A DNA stretch of 64,000 bases, taken from the NCBI GenBank assembly GCA_015227615.1, contig JAALGZ010000007.1, forward strand, positions 310,001 through 374,000, given 5' to 3'. The stretch comes from Labyrinthula sp. Ha (lineage: Eukaryota; Sar; Bigyra; Labyrinthulida; Labyrinthulaceae). The position numbers and the translations under genes were made by a program. Below, piece by piece: positions 47,670-57,573 of this stretch. Every line of letters starts with the position of its first letter. Within the stretch, counting starts at the first letter, position 1. The notes beneath the pieces were generated by a model. It worked only from the letters and a program-made list of their open reading frames with translations. It was not told the origin of the DNA and made no database searches.

Positions 47670-48731
47670 CTAAAAGTCTATTACCAGGATACCTTGTTCT
47701 GATTCGTTGTTCATCAGTTGTGGAGCTGAACGAAATTCCTTATACCTACCTGATACTATTTTACTTGAAGTTTCACTACTTTTTTTCTGCTTCCTCTTCC
47801 TTCCTTTTTGATACTTATACACAACTGCTATTGACACAATCTGTCCAATAGTATTATTTAATGGCATCAAGTATTTCCATAGAGTTAAAACTACAGTTGA
47901 AAACAAGGCACTAGCATAACATGAACCCCAATATACACAAAAAACTAGAATTACTACACGTACCTCTTTCAAAACCTTATGATGACTTTTTACCTTAGCG
48001 TCCAATATATTATTCTCATCTAGAATATTTGCATCTCTAATCATGAATTCAACCAGAAGAAAACAGGCCATTGCTGCGTAAACTGTGCGCAATAATTGAA
48101 TGGAGAAAGCTATTCGGATTTTTAGCAAGCGAGTATTTTTCTCAGTTTCAAATGGTAGAGAACATAATAATACTAAACCAACAACATCTAAGATTGTAAT
48201 AAAATATTGAAAATAAGTAAATACACATAAGATGCACCTTGTTTTTGAGGAAAAGCTTATCATTTTTTGTTGAAAATATATATACTTGTTTAAAAATATA
48301 CAACTTGAAATATTTGCTAAAAATAAACCAAGAGAGAAAAATAATGTAAAGCAAAAATCTTCTCCAAAGTTTATATTTTCCACGTCATTTAACTTATACG
48401 TAACTCCTACGATGTATGATATTAAACATAAAAGCCAAGGCAAAAGTCTCTTCAGTTGACGAATTTTTCGAATGAAGGCTACATGAACTAAAAAATTTAT
48501 CACCACAGATATTTCGTATATTAAGTATAAAGTAGATATGATTCCAAAGTGCGCATCACACGGAAGTTTTTCAAGTAGGGTTTCATTAGAACCAAGAGAA
48601 TCTTCTTCTAACATAAAGGAAAACTCAGTAGATTGCTCCCAATCAAACCTACATTCACAATAACTTTCAATACATTCACCAAATACTCCACATGAATTTT
48701 TATAACCAAATTCTTCTCCGACACAAGTCAT
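47670..48731 (-). CDS. EGF-like, seven-pass membrane protein, copy 2
   Basis: 353 aa, ATG at 48,731, single exon. N-terminal cysteine-rich module MTCVGEEFGYKNSCGVFGEC, then IESYCECRFDW, and NETLLEKLPC. About seven hydrophobic segments follow (YLIYEISVVINFLVHVAF, PWLLCLISYIVGV, FFSLGLFLANISSCIFLN and others). A basic cytosolic tail, KYQKGRKRKQKKSSETSS, ends in LVIDF. Alignable with the 36,737-37,654 gene over the whole length, including the motifs GEEFG, QSTEFS, NETLL..LPCDA.F, AFIR..RQ, KYIYFQ.KMI.FS, SALFS...L..WKY. A tandem-type duplication on the same strand about 10 kb apart. Probably a surface receptor or sensor; ligand and signalling partner unknown. The intact tail shows that copy 1 is the altered one. 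Confidence 0.8.
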   Translation of the reverse strand: MTCVGEEFGYKNSCGVFGECIESYCECRFDWEQSTEFSFMLEEDSLGSNETLLEKLPCDAHFGIISTLYLIYEISVVINFLVHVAFIRKIRQLKRLLPWLLCLISYIVGVTYKLNDVENINFGEDFCFTLFFSLGLFLANISSCIFLNKYIYFQQKMISFSSKTRCILCVFTYFQYFITILDVVGLVLLCSLPFETEKNTRLLKIRIAFSIQLLRTVYAAMACFLLVEFMIRDANILDENNILDAKVKSHHKVLKEVRVVILVFCVYWGSCYASALFSTVVLTLWKYLMPLNNTIGQIVSIAVVYKYQKGRKRKQKKSSETSSKIVSGRYKEFRSAPQLMNNESEQGILVIDF

Positions 48732-49257
48732 TTATATTGGTAAAGTTATCTTTGGGAACGCGTTTGAGTCGGGAACAACTCATAAAGAAGCTACCAGGTA
48801 ACTTATCTGTATTTTGGTGGGAATTTTAGCGGAGAAAAAACTTTCCAGCTTTTCTATTTCTTGACTAGGAAAATAATGTGGAAAAAGGAACGTGGAATTT
48901 GTGTTGACCAGGTTTTCTCAAAACTAGTAGCTCCAACTAAATTAGTGGATTATATACCTTATACTTGGGAAAACTCATACTTCTGAAAGGTGGTCATATT
49001 TGAGTAGATGTTTTAAAACCTTTTGTATTATGAACTTCATCTGGCTGTAAGAAAACTTCCCTATGGTTTCTTTTCCTAGTTAAAAGCAAAAGAAAGAATG
49101 CGAAAATAAGTGAAGATTTCGGTTTTGTAGGTGTAGGCAGCTTTATTTAAGCAAAGCGAAACAACACTTGACTAAAACTAAATAACTTTCTCAAATAATA
49201 TAGTTCAACTGACAGAAGCTGTGCACTGAAGTTAATTAGGGTAAATGCAAATTTCAT
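48732..49257. other. intergenic interval
   Basis: 526 bp upstream of copy 2 and downstream of the next minus-strand gene. Contains ggtaaagtta, also found in the inverted repeat upstream of copy 1. No gene seen. Confidence 0.45.
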
Positions 49258-51828
49258 TTATTCACTTAGGATTTCATCCAACGCATCTAAAGTTTCATGA
49301 ACCCTGAAAGTACCATTCTCTTTCACAATCTGACGAATAGACTCTTTTCCTTCCTCTCCTATCTTTTTGTTCACACTCGCTTTCAAACCAGTCTTTTCTT
49401 CAAGGGTTAGACTGGATAATGCTGCTGTAATAAATCCATTTGCTCCACTCCGTGCAGCATCGTATAAGAACTCTGAAAAGTCACATACATTACCCTCTGT
49501 AAATAAGAAACACTTCTCTTTATCTGTAGCCTCTTCTGGTACAGTGTATCTTCCAAACTCACCCTGAATGTACAGGTTTTGAAAATCGAGGCTCTTATTC
49601 TTGGACAGTGCAGTTGCAGTTTCATTTATATGAAACAAGTTCTGTTTAACCGGATCCCAGTTTTTTTGACTGTGCAGATAAACAAAAAGCTTATTCTCTA
49701 TGTCTAATTCAGATACTGCATCATATAATGTGGTCAAAGCTTCTTTATCCAAGATATTATCCTGCACACTAAAATATTCTAACGTGATAGCGTCCTGCAA
49801 AAACTGTATTAATGTCGAAACGTTTGCCCCTTCTAATCCTATGTTCATAAGATTAAGATATTGAATGTGTGAGGCCTGAAGTGAAGAAACTACTAAATTG
49901 TTCATCTGTGGGGTTATACTTGGATTATCCCAAAGAGTTAGTGAACTGAGAGTCTCATTAGTAGAGAAATACTCTGCAAACAGATCGAAGTTCTCCCCAG
50001 TGAAACAGCAACTGAAGAAGGACATTTCACGTGACTGCACATTTGCTTTCAATAAAGCAAGAAACAACTTCTTAGCCCCTCCTGCTGTGAGTGCAGCATC
50101 TATGCTGAAGTTTTCCAATAGATCAAGTTTTTCAAAGACTTTACTTTCCAATATATATGAAACTCCCTGATCAGTTATTCCAACATAGCTTAAGTGAAAC
50201 TCTGTAACTTTCATATCTGCAGAAAGTCCAGTTCGCAATAACCTATGAAAATACTTACTACTTTGCAACTGTCCAACATCTATTTCCACATTCTCTGTTG
50301 CTTCTAAATCATTTTCTATATAATCTGTGTCCTCACGTTGAACACATAGAACAAGTATTTTTTGATCCCCAGTGAAGTTAAACCACTCACGTTCATCTAC
50401 AGCTTTATCTTCACGACAATCAAGAAGTTCTTTAGCTTCATTCATACTTTTTATTTTCCCCCATTTTCGCCTGATGACATAATCTTTTCTTAATGACCAT
50501 AAAAAACGTGGAATTGAAAACAAGGGAAAATACTCTAACCACCCTTTTATAGAAAAAATTATATACTTGAAAATGTAGACCCAGTATAACAGAGTCGCAG
50601 CACTGATTACCAGCATGATAATGTTTGCTAAGTCTTCAGAAAAAGAGCTTATTTGAGAAAATAAGAGAGCAGTACACAAGAGCAGAACATTACTGAATCT
50701 TGTTATATTATCGATCCGGTTTAGTTCAGTAGCTATATAGGGTAGACAGAAATTCAGGACCAAAAATACAAAAAGAATTATACCAAAGGAAATGATTCCC
50801 CCAGTTATATCAACTTCGTTCTCCTTGGTCTTGAATACATTGTTTGATACAGTTAGAGCCATTTTTTCAGCTAGAAATAAAATTTGCATCCATTTGAAAC
50901 CATCCCTATAAGTTTCCAGACTGGTTTGAAAAGCCTCTATAGGCGGATCATCACCTTGTATTCCTACATAATTCATCAACTCATCTTCAAAATGAAGTGA
51001 GCTACGATATACCATAATATAAAAAAATAGTAAGTATATAGTTATTGATATACCTATGAAAGAGAATAGTATTCTAATTATTATATCTTCACTCTCGACC
51101 AATATGTTAATTGTAATTGCTACAACGGGGGTAAGAGATCCAAGAGATAGAATAATGTAAACCTGTTGCTCAACATAATAGTACTCTTCTCGGGCATTAG
51201 AAAGAAGCGCTCCTTTTAGTAATTTTTCAGGAATAAATATTTTTTCCTTATATAAATTTCGAACCCTTTGCAATAGATCAGAAAGAAGCATATAACAAAA
51301 CAAGACTGCAAATACTTTCCAAAAGTCACTCTGAACAAGGTATAACACCAAGGATATGGTACCAAATACTCCGGCAAGTAAATAAACTATCTTTGAAAAA
51401 AATATTCTCGGTGTTTCGTTGGCTTCATTATCTCTAAGTAAGTTCGCTTCCTTAGAAACTATTATGACGAAGAAATGAATGAAAACTGGTATCAAGAATA
51501 TAGCACTTGTCACAGCAATGGAATCCTCTATTGTAAAATCAAAATTAATATTTGGCAAAAATATATCTTTCAGCCATGCAGCTGCTTTTTCCCATTGCTG
51601 CGGATATTTCACACCATCAACAACAATCAAAGCAACTTGTTGAAGGTAGAAAACAAACATCAAGAATACAACATAAGTGTTTTCAATAACGGCAGATTTC
51701 TGCTGCTCCGGTTCATCATATTTGTTAGAGCTATACTGCGGATCAACACAACAAAATATTCTCCTAGCTAACTCGGCAGGTGTTAAAGCCCTTAGGTCAC
51801 TCAACACGAAGCCACAACAGCTGCCCAT
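49258..51828 (-). CDS. multi-pass membrane protein with C-terminal leucine-rich-repeat region
   Basis: 856 aa from the ATG at 51,828; an open stretch upstream has no ATG. The N-terminus MGSCCGF would suit N-myristoylation at Gly2 with palmitoylation of Cys4 and Cys5, and more cysteines follow (RRIFCCVDP). About nine or ten hydrophobic segments between residues ~50 and ~450 (for example VVFLMFVFYLQQVALIVV, IIIRILFSFIGISITIYLLF and GIILFVFLVLNFCLPYIA). The cytosolic-looking C-terminal 400 residues contain RNI-like leucine repeats (VTEFHLSYVGITDQGVSYIL, LSSLTLWDNPSITPQ, IQYLNLMNIGLEGANVSTL and LEYFSVQDNILDKEALTTL) and end in a charged helix. I know no named family with this layout; a membrane sensor or channel-like protein with an LRR partner-binding tail is an inference. 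Same strand as and downstream neighbour of the two seven-pass paralogues. Confidence 0.8.
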   Translation of the reverse strand: MGSCCGFVLSDLRALTPAELARRIFCCVDPQYSSNKYDEPEQQKSAVIENTYVVFLMFVFYLQQVALIVVDGVKYPQQWEKAAAWLKDIFLPNINFDFTIEDSIAVTSAIFLIPVFIHFFVIIVSKEANLLRDNEANETPRIFFSKIVYLLAGVFGTISLVLYLVQSDFWKVFAVLFCYMLLSDLLQRVRNLYKEKIFIPEKLLKGALLSNAREEYYYVEQQVYIILSLGSLTPVVAITINILVESEDIIIRILFSFIGISITIYLLFFYIMVYRSSLHFEDELMNYVGIQGDDPPIEAFQTSLETYRDGFKWMQILFLAEKMALTVSNNVFKTKENEVDITGGIISFGIILFVFLVLNFCLPYIATELNRIDNITRFSNVLLLCTALLFSQISSFSEDLANIIMLVISAATLLYWVYIFKYIIFSIKGWLEYFPLFSIPRFLWSLRKDYVIRRKWGKIKSMNEAKELLDCREDKAVDEREWFNFTGDQKILVLCVQREDTDYIENDLEATENVEIDVGQLQSSKYFHRLLRTGLSADMKVTEFHLSYVGITDQGVSYILESKVFEKLDLLENFSIDAALTAGGAKKLFLALLKANVQSREMSFFSCCFTGENFDLFAEYFSTNETLSSLTLWDNPSITPQMNNLVVSSLQASHIQYLNLMNIGLEGANVSTLIQFLQDAITLEYFSVQDNILDKEALTTLYDAVSELDIENKLFVYLHSQKNWDPVKQNLFHINETATALSKNKSLDFQNLYIQGEFGRYTVPEEATDKEKCFLFTEGNVCDFSEFLYDAARSGANGFITAALSSLTLEEKTGLKASVNKKIGEEGKESIRQIVKENGTFRVHETLDALDEILSE

Positions 51829-52565
51829 TCCTTTCAAGTCAGAAAGTACTAAATATGTCAATAGGATGTCTATTTTACCGTTGTTACTAAGTAGTAATTA
51901 ATATGAATGTGTTATTTATATTGGATTTATTGTGATGAATATATATGTTTCTGTTCAATCTTTGTTTATACACTTCCTAGATTATGTTTCTGTTTGGATA
52001 AAACAGAACATTTCATAAACACTTTTAGAATTCGCTATCAGAATGTGCTTAACGGAAATCCTGCTCCATATCTCTATGAAAAGTTCTTACTGTTACTCAC
52101 GCTAATCAAAATTCACAAGCTGTCAATTAACGGAATTAATGGAAAATCAACGAGAAAGTGACAATGTACCGTTAAGTTCCGGTATCGGTGAAGATTCATA
52201 ACATTGTACATTCTCTCTTCCTTCTAGGAATGAAAACCATACAAGTCCAGCGAAAAATAAACAAAAATTGTTAGAGTACAAAAAACCTTCCCATTAATAA
52301 AAATACAGACGGGTTTCAGATACCAACAAAGATAGCTTTATGTGAAAGAATTTCAATAGTGATTGTCTGCTACTTTTAGGAACCTTTGCATACCTCTGTA
52401 TCATGAAAAATATATTTGTTTGTGACCAAATGGATAGTTTTGTTCTCTGGTTTAGAAAAAATGATTTAGAATGAAGAGAAAATGTGTTATCCATATACAA
52501 TTCTTGTTTCAGTAAGACATCGGGTCAAGATTTTTAAACAGCAAAAAAATCACAAAATTATCATC

Positions 52566-52626
52566 ATTACCGTTTTAACCGTTAATTGTTGCTCCGTTTG
52601 GGTTTTCTTAACGGTAATAGCGGTTA
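52566..52626. repeat. imperfect inverted repeat with ACCGTTA/TAACGGT arms
   Basis: attaccgttttaaccgttaa is followed about 20 bp later by ttaacggtaatagcggtta, its approximate reverse complement. A related aattaacgg...gtaccgttaa pair lies at about 52,127-52,175. It is roughly 300-800 bp upstream of the LRR membrane-protein gene. The core is the same as in the repeat at 37.8 kb. Confidence 0.5.
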
Positions 52627-52713
52627 CTAATTTAGATAGAGTGAACATCTGGCAATTAACGTTAGGATTGATAGCGATCTGTTAATACTCTCATCTGATT
52701 GGTTGAACAGGGA

Positions 52714-52716
<3 letters not shown>

Positions 52717-52758
<42 letters not shown>
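52717..52758. repeat. (AT)21 microsatellite
   Basis: Uninterrupted alternating AT for 42 nt. Confidence 0.98.
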
Positions 52759-52760
<2 letters not shown>

Positions 52761-54887
52761 ATCCTCCCTTGCCACGTCAGTCACTCGAAACATTGTACTT
52801 TTCATGCAAGCCTTTTAAAATTCTGTGCAAAGACTACCTTTTCCAAAAGTTATGGAACTTAGCAAAAAAATTTGGTTTTTCGAAATTCCTTTTACTGCAC
52901 AAACTGAAGAACAGAATATATCAGTTGTACAGAGCTTTAGTTTGGTTGGCATAGGATAGGTTGACTTTCGATGTCAATCTAAAAATTTAATTTTAGTATT
53001 AAACATCTTCACTTCGGGTAAAACCTATCATACTGAATATAGCATCAACCTTTGCCCCTGCTGGAAACTCCCTTGTAAGAGTGGTGTTGATTACCTTTTC
53101 ATGTTTTCATGTCCTTTTCACCGAATTCCTGAACGGTAGAGCAGGTTATTAACTTCATGCATCGCTTCTTTTATCAAAATATTGAGGGAAAATATACAGT
53201 TTCAATAAAAACTTCGTGGGTATTCCTTTATTGCTTTGCAAGCCTTGATTTTTTCATCAAAACAAGGGATTATATCTAAAGTTTTACCTGTAGTATCTAC
53301 CGCAAGTAAGAAAAACCTTTACCCAATATGTAAACTCATAGAATCAAATGTACCTGCACCTTTTGTCATTCCATAAATATAACCTCTTATTTAAAATTTG
53401 CTAGTTTCCTCGTTTTAGTAATAATGACAGAGTAAAAAATATTGAACCAGGGAAAGTCTAACGCTTTATTTCTGCAATGGCACAATAGTGGAAATTTGAA
53501 TGCGAGAATTGTTAATGTCAAGAAATTTAGTTATCGAAGCCTGAAGCCACTTATGAAGCGAAAACTATCACATATGCTAGCTACAACCCGTTTGCCGTAG
53601 CTAGTAGCTGAGAGATCATCTCTACGAGCATGCAACGTGATAGGATACTGAAAACAAGTTAAAAAAGGCAAATCCAGTTAAGCTTAGGGCAACTTTAAGT
53701 GGATTGCTAACTATATTTAGGGAGCCCAAACGTATGGAGCATATCCTTTTGAGCATAGATGCCTTTATCTCCCTGATTACTCTAGCCTGCTACTTCATTA
53801 GTATAGGCTTTGTGACGTGGTTTGGCATGTTGTTATAATAGTTTAGTTGGCTTCACGCATATCGGTATTAATTTTACTTACCTTCTTACTTCATTAATCC
53901 CTCTTACTGCTCAGGATTGATCTTACCCACCTATGTAGTTAAAAATGATGTTAAATTTGGATACAACCGTTCTTGAGTTTTAAAACAGCTGAGTAATTAA
54001 TTAATCTTACCAATAGTCACCTTTTGAAATGTTTTTTATAAGTTTGAGACCAATGCAACTGCATTCATAGTGTAGAAATTGTCAATATTTACTTGATAAT
54101 TGTTTTGCTCCTGAATATATATATGAATTTCGGTGTTCTGTTTTCTTAAAAGCATTAAGATTTCTAGATGAATGTTAATGAACATTATGAATAAATCGAG
54201 CCGTATGGCCCAGTTGCAGCACGGTCAAAAAAATCTATCGTTTGCGTAGCGCATAAAAAATTTCATTGATTACATCATATACACGCCTTGGATTTGATGA
54301 AAATCATCAACAATCAAATGATTCTTATTTGATTCTAGTTTTCAACAAGAACTATGGTATTCGGTTTTGTACAAACTGATTTTAAATAGAGTTTAATCAC
54401 TTTTTGATTATCAATGCAAACCTGCGCCACATGGCCCTCAGTCAAATGACCCAATTTTTTATTTCATTATTGCGTCTCATCCAAACCTCCACGGAACGAA
54501 CCATTTTCCATGGACACAACGCGCCATTAAGATACAGAGGGATCAAACGGCCCTTTGATGGGAGTTATTCACATGGTTCCAAAAAACATTTTCCCCTCTC
54601 GCTCTTTGGCCATTAGGCAAAATTTTGCATACACAACCTATGATTATCAATCATCAACTAATGTTGGTGGGGGTCATCAGAATCAATCATATAGAAACGC
54701 CTATGTATTATATTTATTGATAAATTATCAATACTCAAATCCGTCCCTAGTAACAATAGTGCGCTACAGATCCCCAACTTTCTTGTAGGGATATCAAGCA
54801 GCATATTACTACTTATTGTTGTTCCAAAATATGCATTGTTGCATGCATTTTTCTCTAGCATAAGAAAAGAGAATTATAACCTCAAGC

Positions 54888-54965
54888 TTGCGTTGTGGTC
54901 ATCGAGTGGTTTTAATCCCCCTGTATCATGACCTTGAAAGACGCAAGGTTTGAAAGAATCAAGTA
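54888..54965 (+). other. possible tRNA-derived (SINE-like) fragment
   Basis: tggtcatcgagtggttttaa resembles a tRNA A-box/D-arm of the Leu/Ser type, and about 50 nt later aggtttgaaagaatc resembles a degraded B-box/T-arm. No clean acceptor stem or anticodon loop can be drawn. A tRNA pseudogene or SINE head is possible. Confidence 0.25.
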
Positions 54966-57045
54966 CAGGCAATGGTAAGTGCTTGCACCTTATCTGTAAA
55001 TGCCTATTTAGGCTTTAAGCAAAAAATATGGATATCTTGTTGGTTACTGCTGAAAATTATCTAGTCTAAATTGTCTCAACAATTGCAAAGTCGTGGTTTT
55101 CGCCGTTTAATACCGAATAGTTAGTGTGTCGGATTCAAAATCTTTAACCAATCTATGGTGTACAAAGGAAAACATTATTCTTTTTATGAGATTTAGAGTG
55201 CACCTTTTTACTTTTAAATGCCAAAGGTTTTTCAACATGCTATCTTATATTATATTGGAAAATATGTGCCTCTAACGCTTACAAATGACATTAGATACTC
55301 TTTTAACTCTTAATTAAATACCTACCTGGTTTATAGTGTAAGCCAGGACATTCATAACCCACAACCTCAAAGTAAATTTAGGAAAACATATTCAAGAAAA
55401 TGGCTTGTCACGTTTTTAAATGGAGAATTGTTCAATATCGTATTATTTAGGTCTCTATTTTGAAGAGAATGTCTTCGTTTTTCCCCTTTGGCTTCGACTA
55501 CCCATTCTGAACAAGGTTCAAGATTTGTGGGCTATGTAAAAAGAAGGTGGGCAGGGTCGATAGCTCTAATTATTAGTTAGTGATATCAATAGCGGTCGTA
55601 CAAAAACCATAAAAAAGATTATGATCCTGGTTTTCACTTGCTAACTGTTATTTGCTTTGTCCACTTGCGTCCTTGCACTTGCACATGTGCAACTACACCG
55701 TCAGGCCTTTCTAATACGTGAGCACTGGTAATTTCTTCCTTGGAACTGTACTTCTAGACTTTCTTGGTATATTCTCACGACTAGGAATAAAAAAAGCCGA
55801 GAAATTCATCGTTAAATGTTAAATTTTCTATTTATACTTGGGCTTTCTTGTAAATTCGCGAGTCTTAACTAAGAGTCTATATGTTGCTATAAACTAGGGA
55901 AAATTCTTTTAGTTTTAACTGTTAACATTTTCATGTAAGGAGAGAAGAAATTTAAGGTAGTTCAAATTTCCGGAATGATTTCTAATTTTTCAGTTTTGGG
56001 AATCCTCCCTCGAATTAATTTTCGAAAGGGAGGGAAGCCTATCAGGATATAATTTCCTGAAACGTTAAATAAGTCTCTTTCGAAACGCTGCTCATTGAGT
56101 TCTGCTCGCTTATGAATAGAAACTCGGTATTTTAAATTGAAATTTGAGAGCAGTTTAAACTATTAGTGCATACTCAATGATATCGCTCAAACGGTTTTGC
56201 TTTGAGTCATGCCGGTTACTTGGAGGTCTCTTGTCGAGATGAAACTCAAAATGGCACGATCTAAAGCCTTTAAGGCTTTTTGCCAAGGAAAAGACCATGA
56301 TGAGGATGTGCAGTTGGATTAAACAAGCAGCATGTGATGTTTATGGCAACCTACAGCTGGTTCTGTAGGGTTTTGGCCTCATTCATCTTTAGATAAGAAA
56401 TAGATGTCCTAACGTTAGAAACCACTTGCAAAACGCTAAAACTGTTAATAAAACCACTATTTATAAGCAGCTGATGTGACTACTAGGCTTCTTGCTCTAA
56501 TTGCAGTTTGAAGCACTTTTTGCTGCTGGAAGTGTGTTCATGAAGTTTCTAATAAGTTTGACTTCTAGACCAAAACTTGAATGAAAGATGTCTTCTCTAT
56601 CAGAACAACCGTGTAACATATCTCACTTAATTCTCTGATAGCTCTTTGAAGAATATAGACTTCTCACAGAAAGAACATTGGTATTCAGAGTTCCAATGTA
56701 AGTACTAGATCCATAATATATTCAAAAATGTTAGTAACCCTGTTTCGTGATGAAACAAACGAGGTTGGCAACTATCAGCTCCAAGTCAAAACTTGTTAGT
56801 AGAGATCAGCAAGAAGGATAGAAAAATATCTTAAAAGATAGCCAAAATCCCCTAACGCGGATTGAATAAAATGAACACTCTTTTGTCTTATATTTGCTCA
56901 TTTTAGTTAATAGTTAATAGTTAAGGTGGGAGTAAGGTACTACATCTGCAAATCCGCCTATGCGTTTATCTTAGGGTCCGATGCCGGTCCGCCGCTCACT
57001 AGGGAAGCTTCCCGTCCCGTGCTCCTACTGTCACTAGACTAAACT

Positions 57046-57300
57046 GGTTTGTGGGATTTCGAGACACTATTGGCATGATCACGATAGCTTTCCCGTTGTA
57101 CTCGTTTATCGCATTTGATCTCCCAGGATAGTGTTTTCCCAGTACTTGTGTAGGTCTGAATCATTATCATCTGGTTTTCGGGACTTCGGGACACTATTGG
57201 TATGATCACGATAGTTTTCCCGTTGTACTCATTTATCGTATTTCATCTTCCTAGATAGTGATTTCCCAAAATTTGTGGATAATCCAAATCGAAATTAACA
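57046..57300. repeat. two tandem copies of a ~127-bp unit in the LINE 3' region
   Basis: Units starting near 57,051 and 57,178 share acactattgg.atgatcacg, then tttcccgttgtactc.tttat and gatagtg.tttccca, at roughly 80-85% identity and period 127 bp. They lie between the LINE ORF end and its heptamer tail, so are most likely 3'-UTR repeats of the element. Confidence 0.75.
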
Positions 57301-57573
57301 AATCACACAAGAAATCATGAAAAAGATTGAGATATTGTCGTACGTCATATCCAGTGTTCCTGATATCAAATAAATTGTTTCAAGTTCCTTTATTGATCAT
57401 ATCGAGATGTCCTGCACCAGTTTTTTACTTCTGTTGTCGCTCATCGTTCTGTTTTACAAGATAATCGTGGTTTATGAAGAGATCCAGATAAGTATGCTCC
57501 AGTTATCCATCCAAGAAGCAACCGAGGGTCGAAGTTACCTTAAATGCACATGGGAATTTTATCGAGTGATAAG

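Larger units (their letters stand above)
51829..56892. other. 5-kb gene-free interval
   Basis: No supported gene. Contains TAACGGT-type repeats (52,130-52,630), an (AT)21 microsatellite (52,717-52,758), and a possible tRNA-derived stretch near 54.9 kb. Confidence 0.5.

Noticed and set aside
52703-52954. Frame encoding an (IY)n run
   Set aside because: Produced by the (AT)21 microsatellite; no conserved flanking protein.
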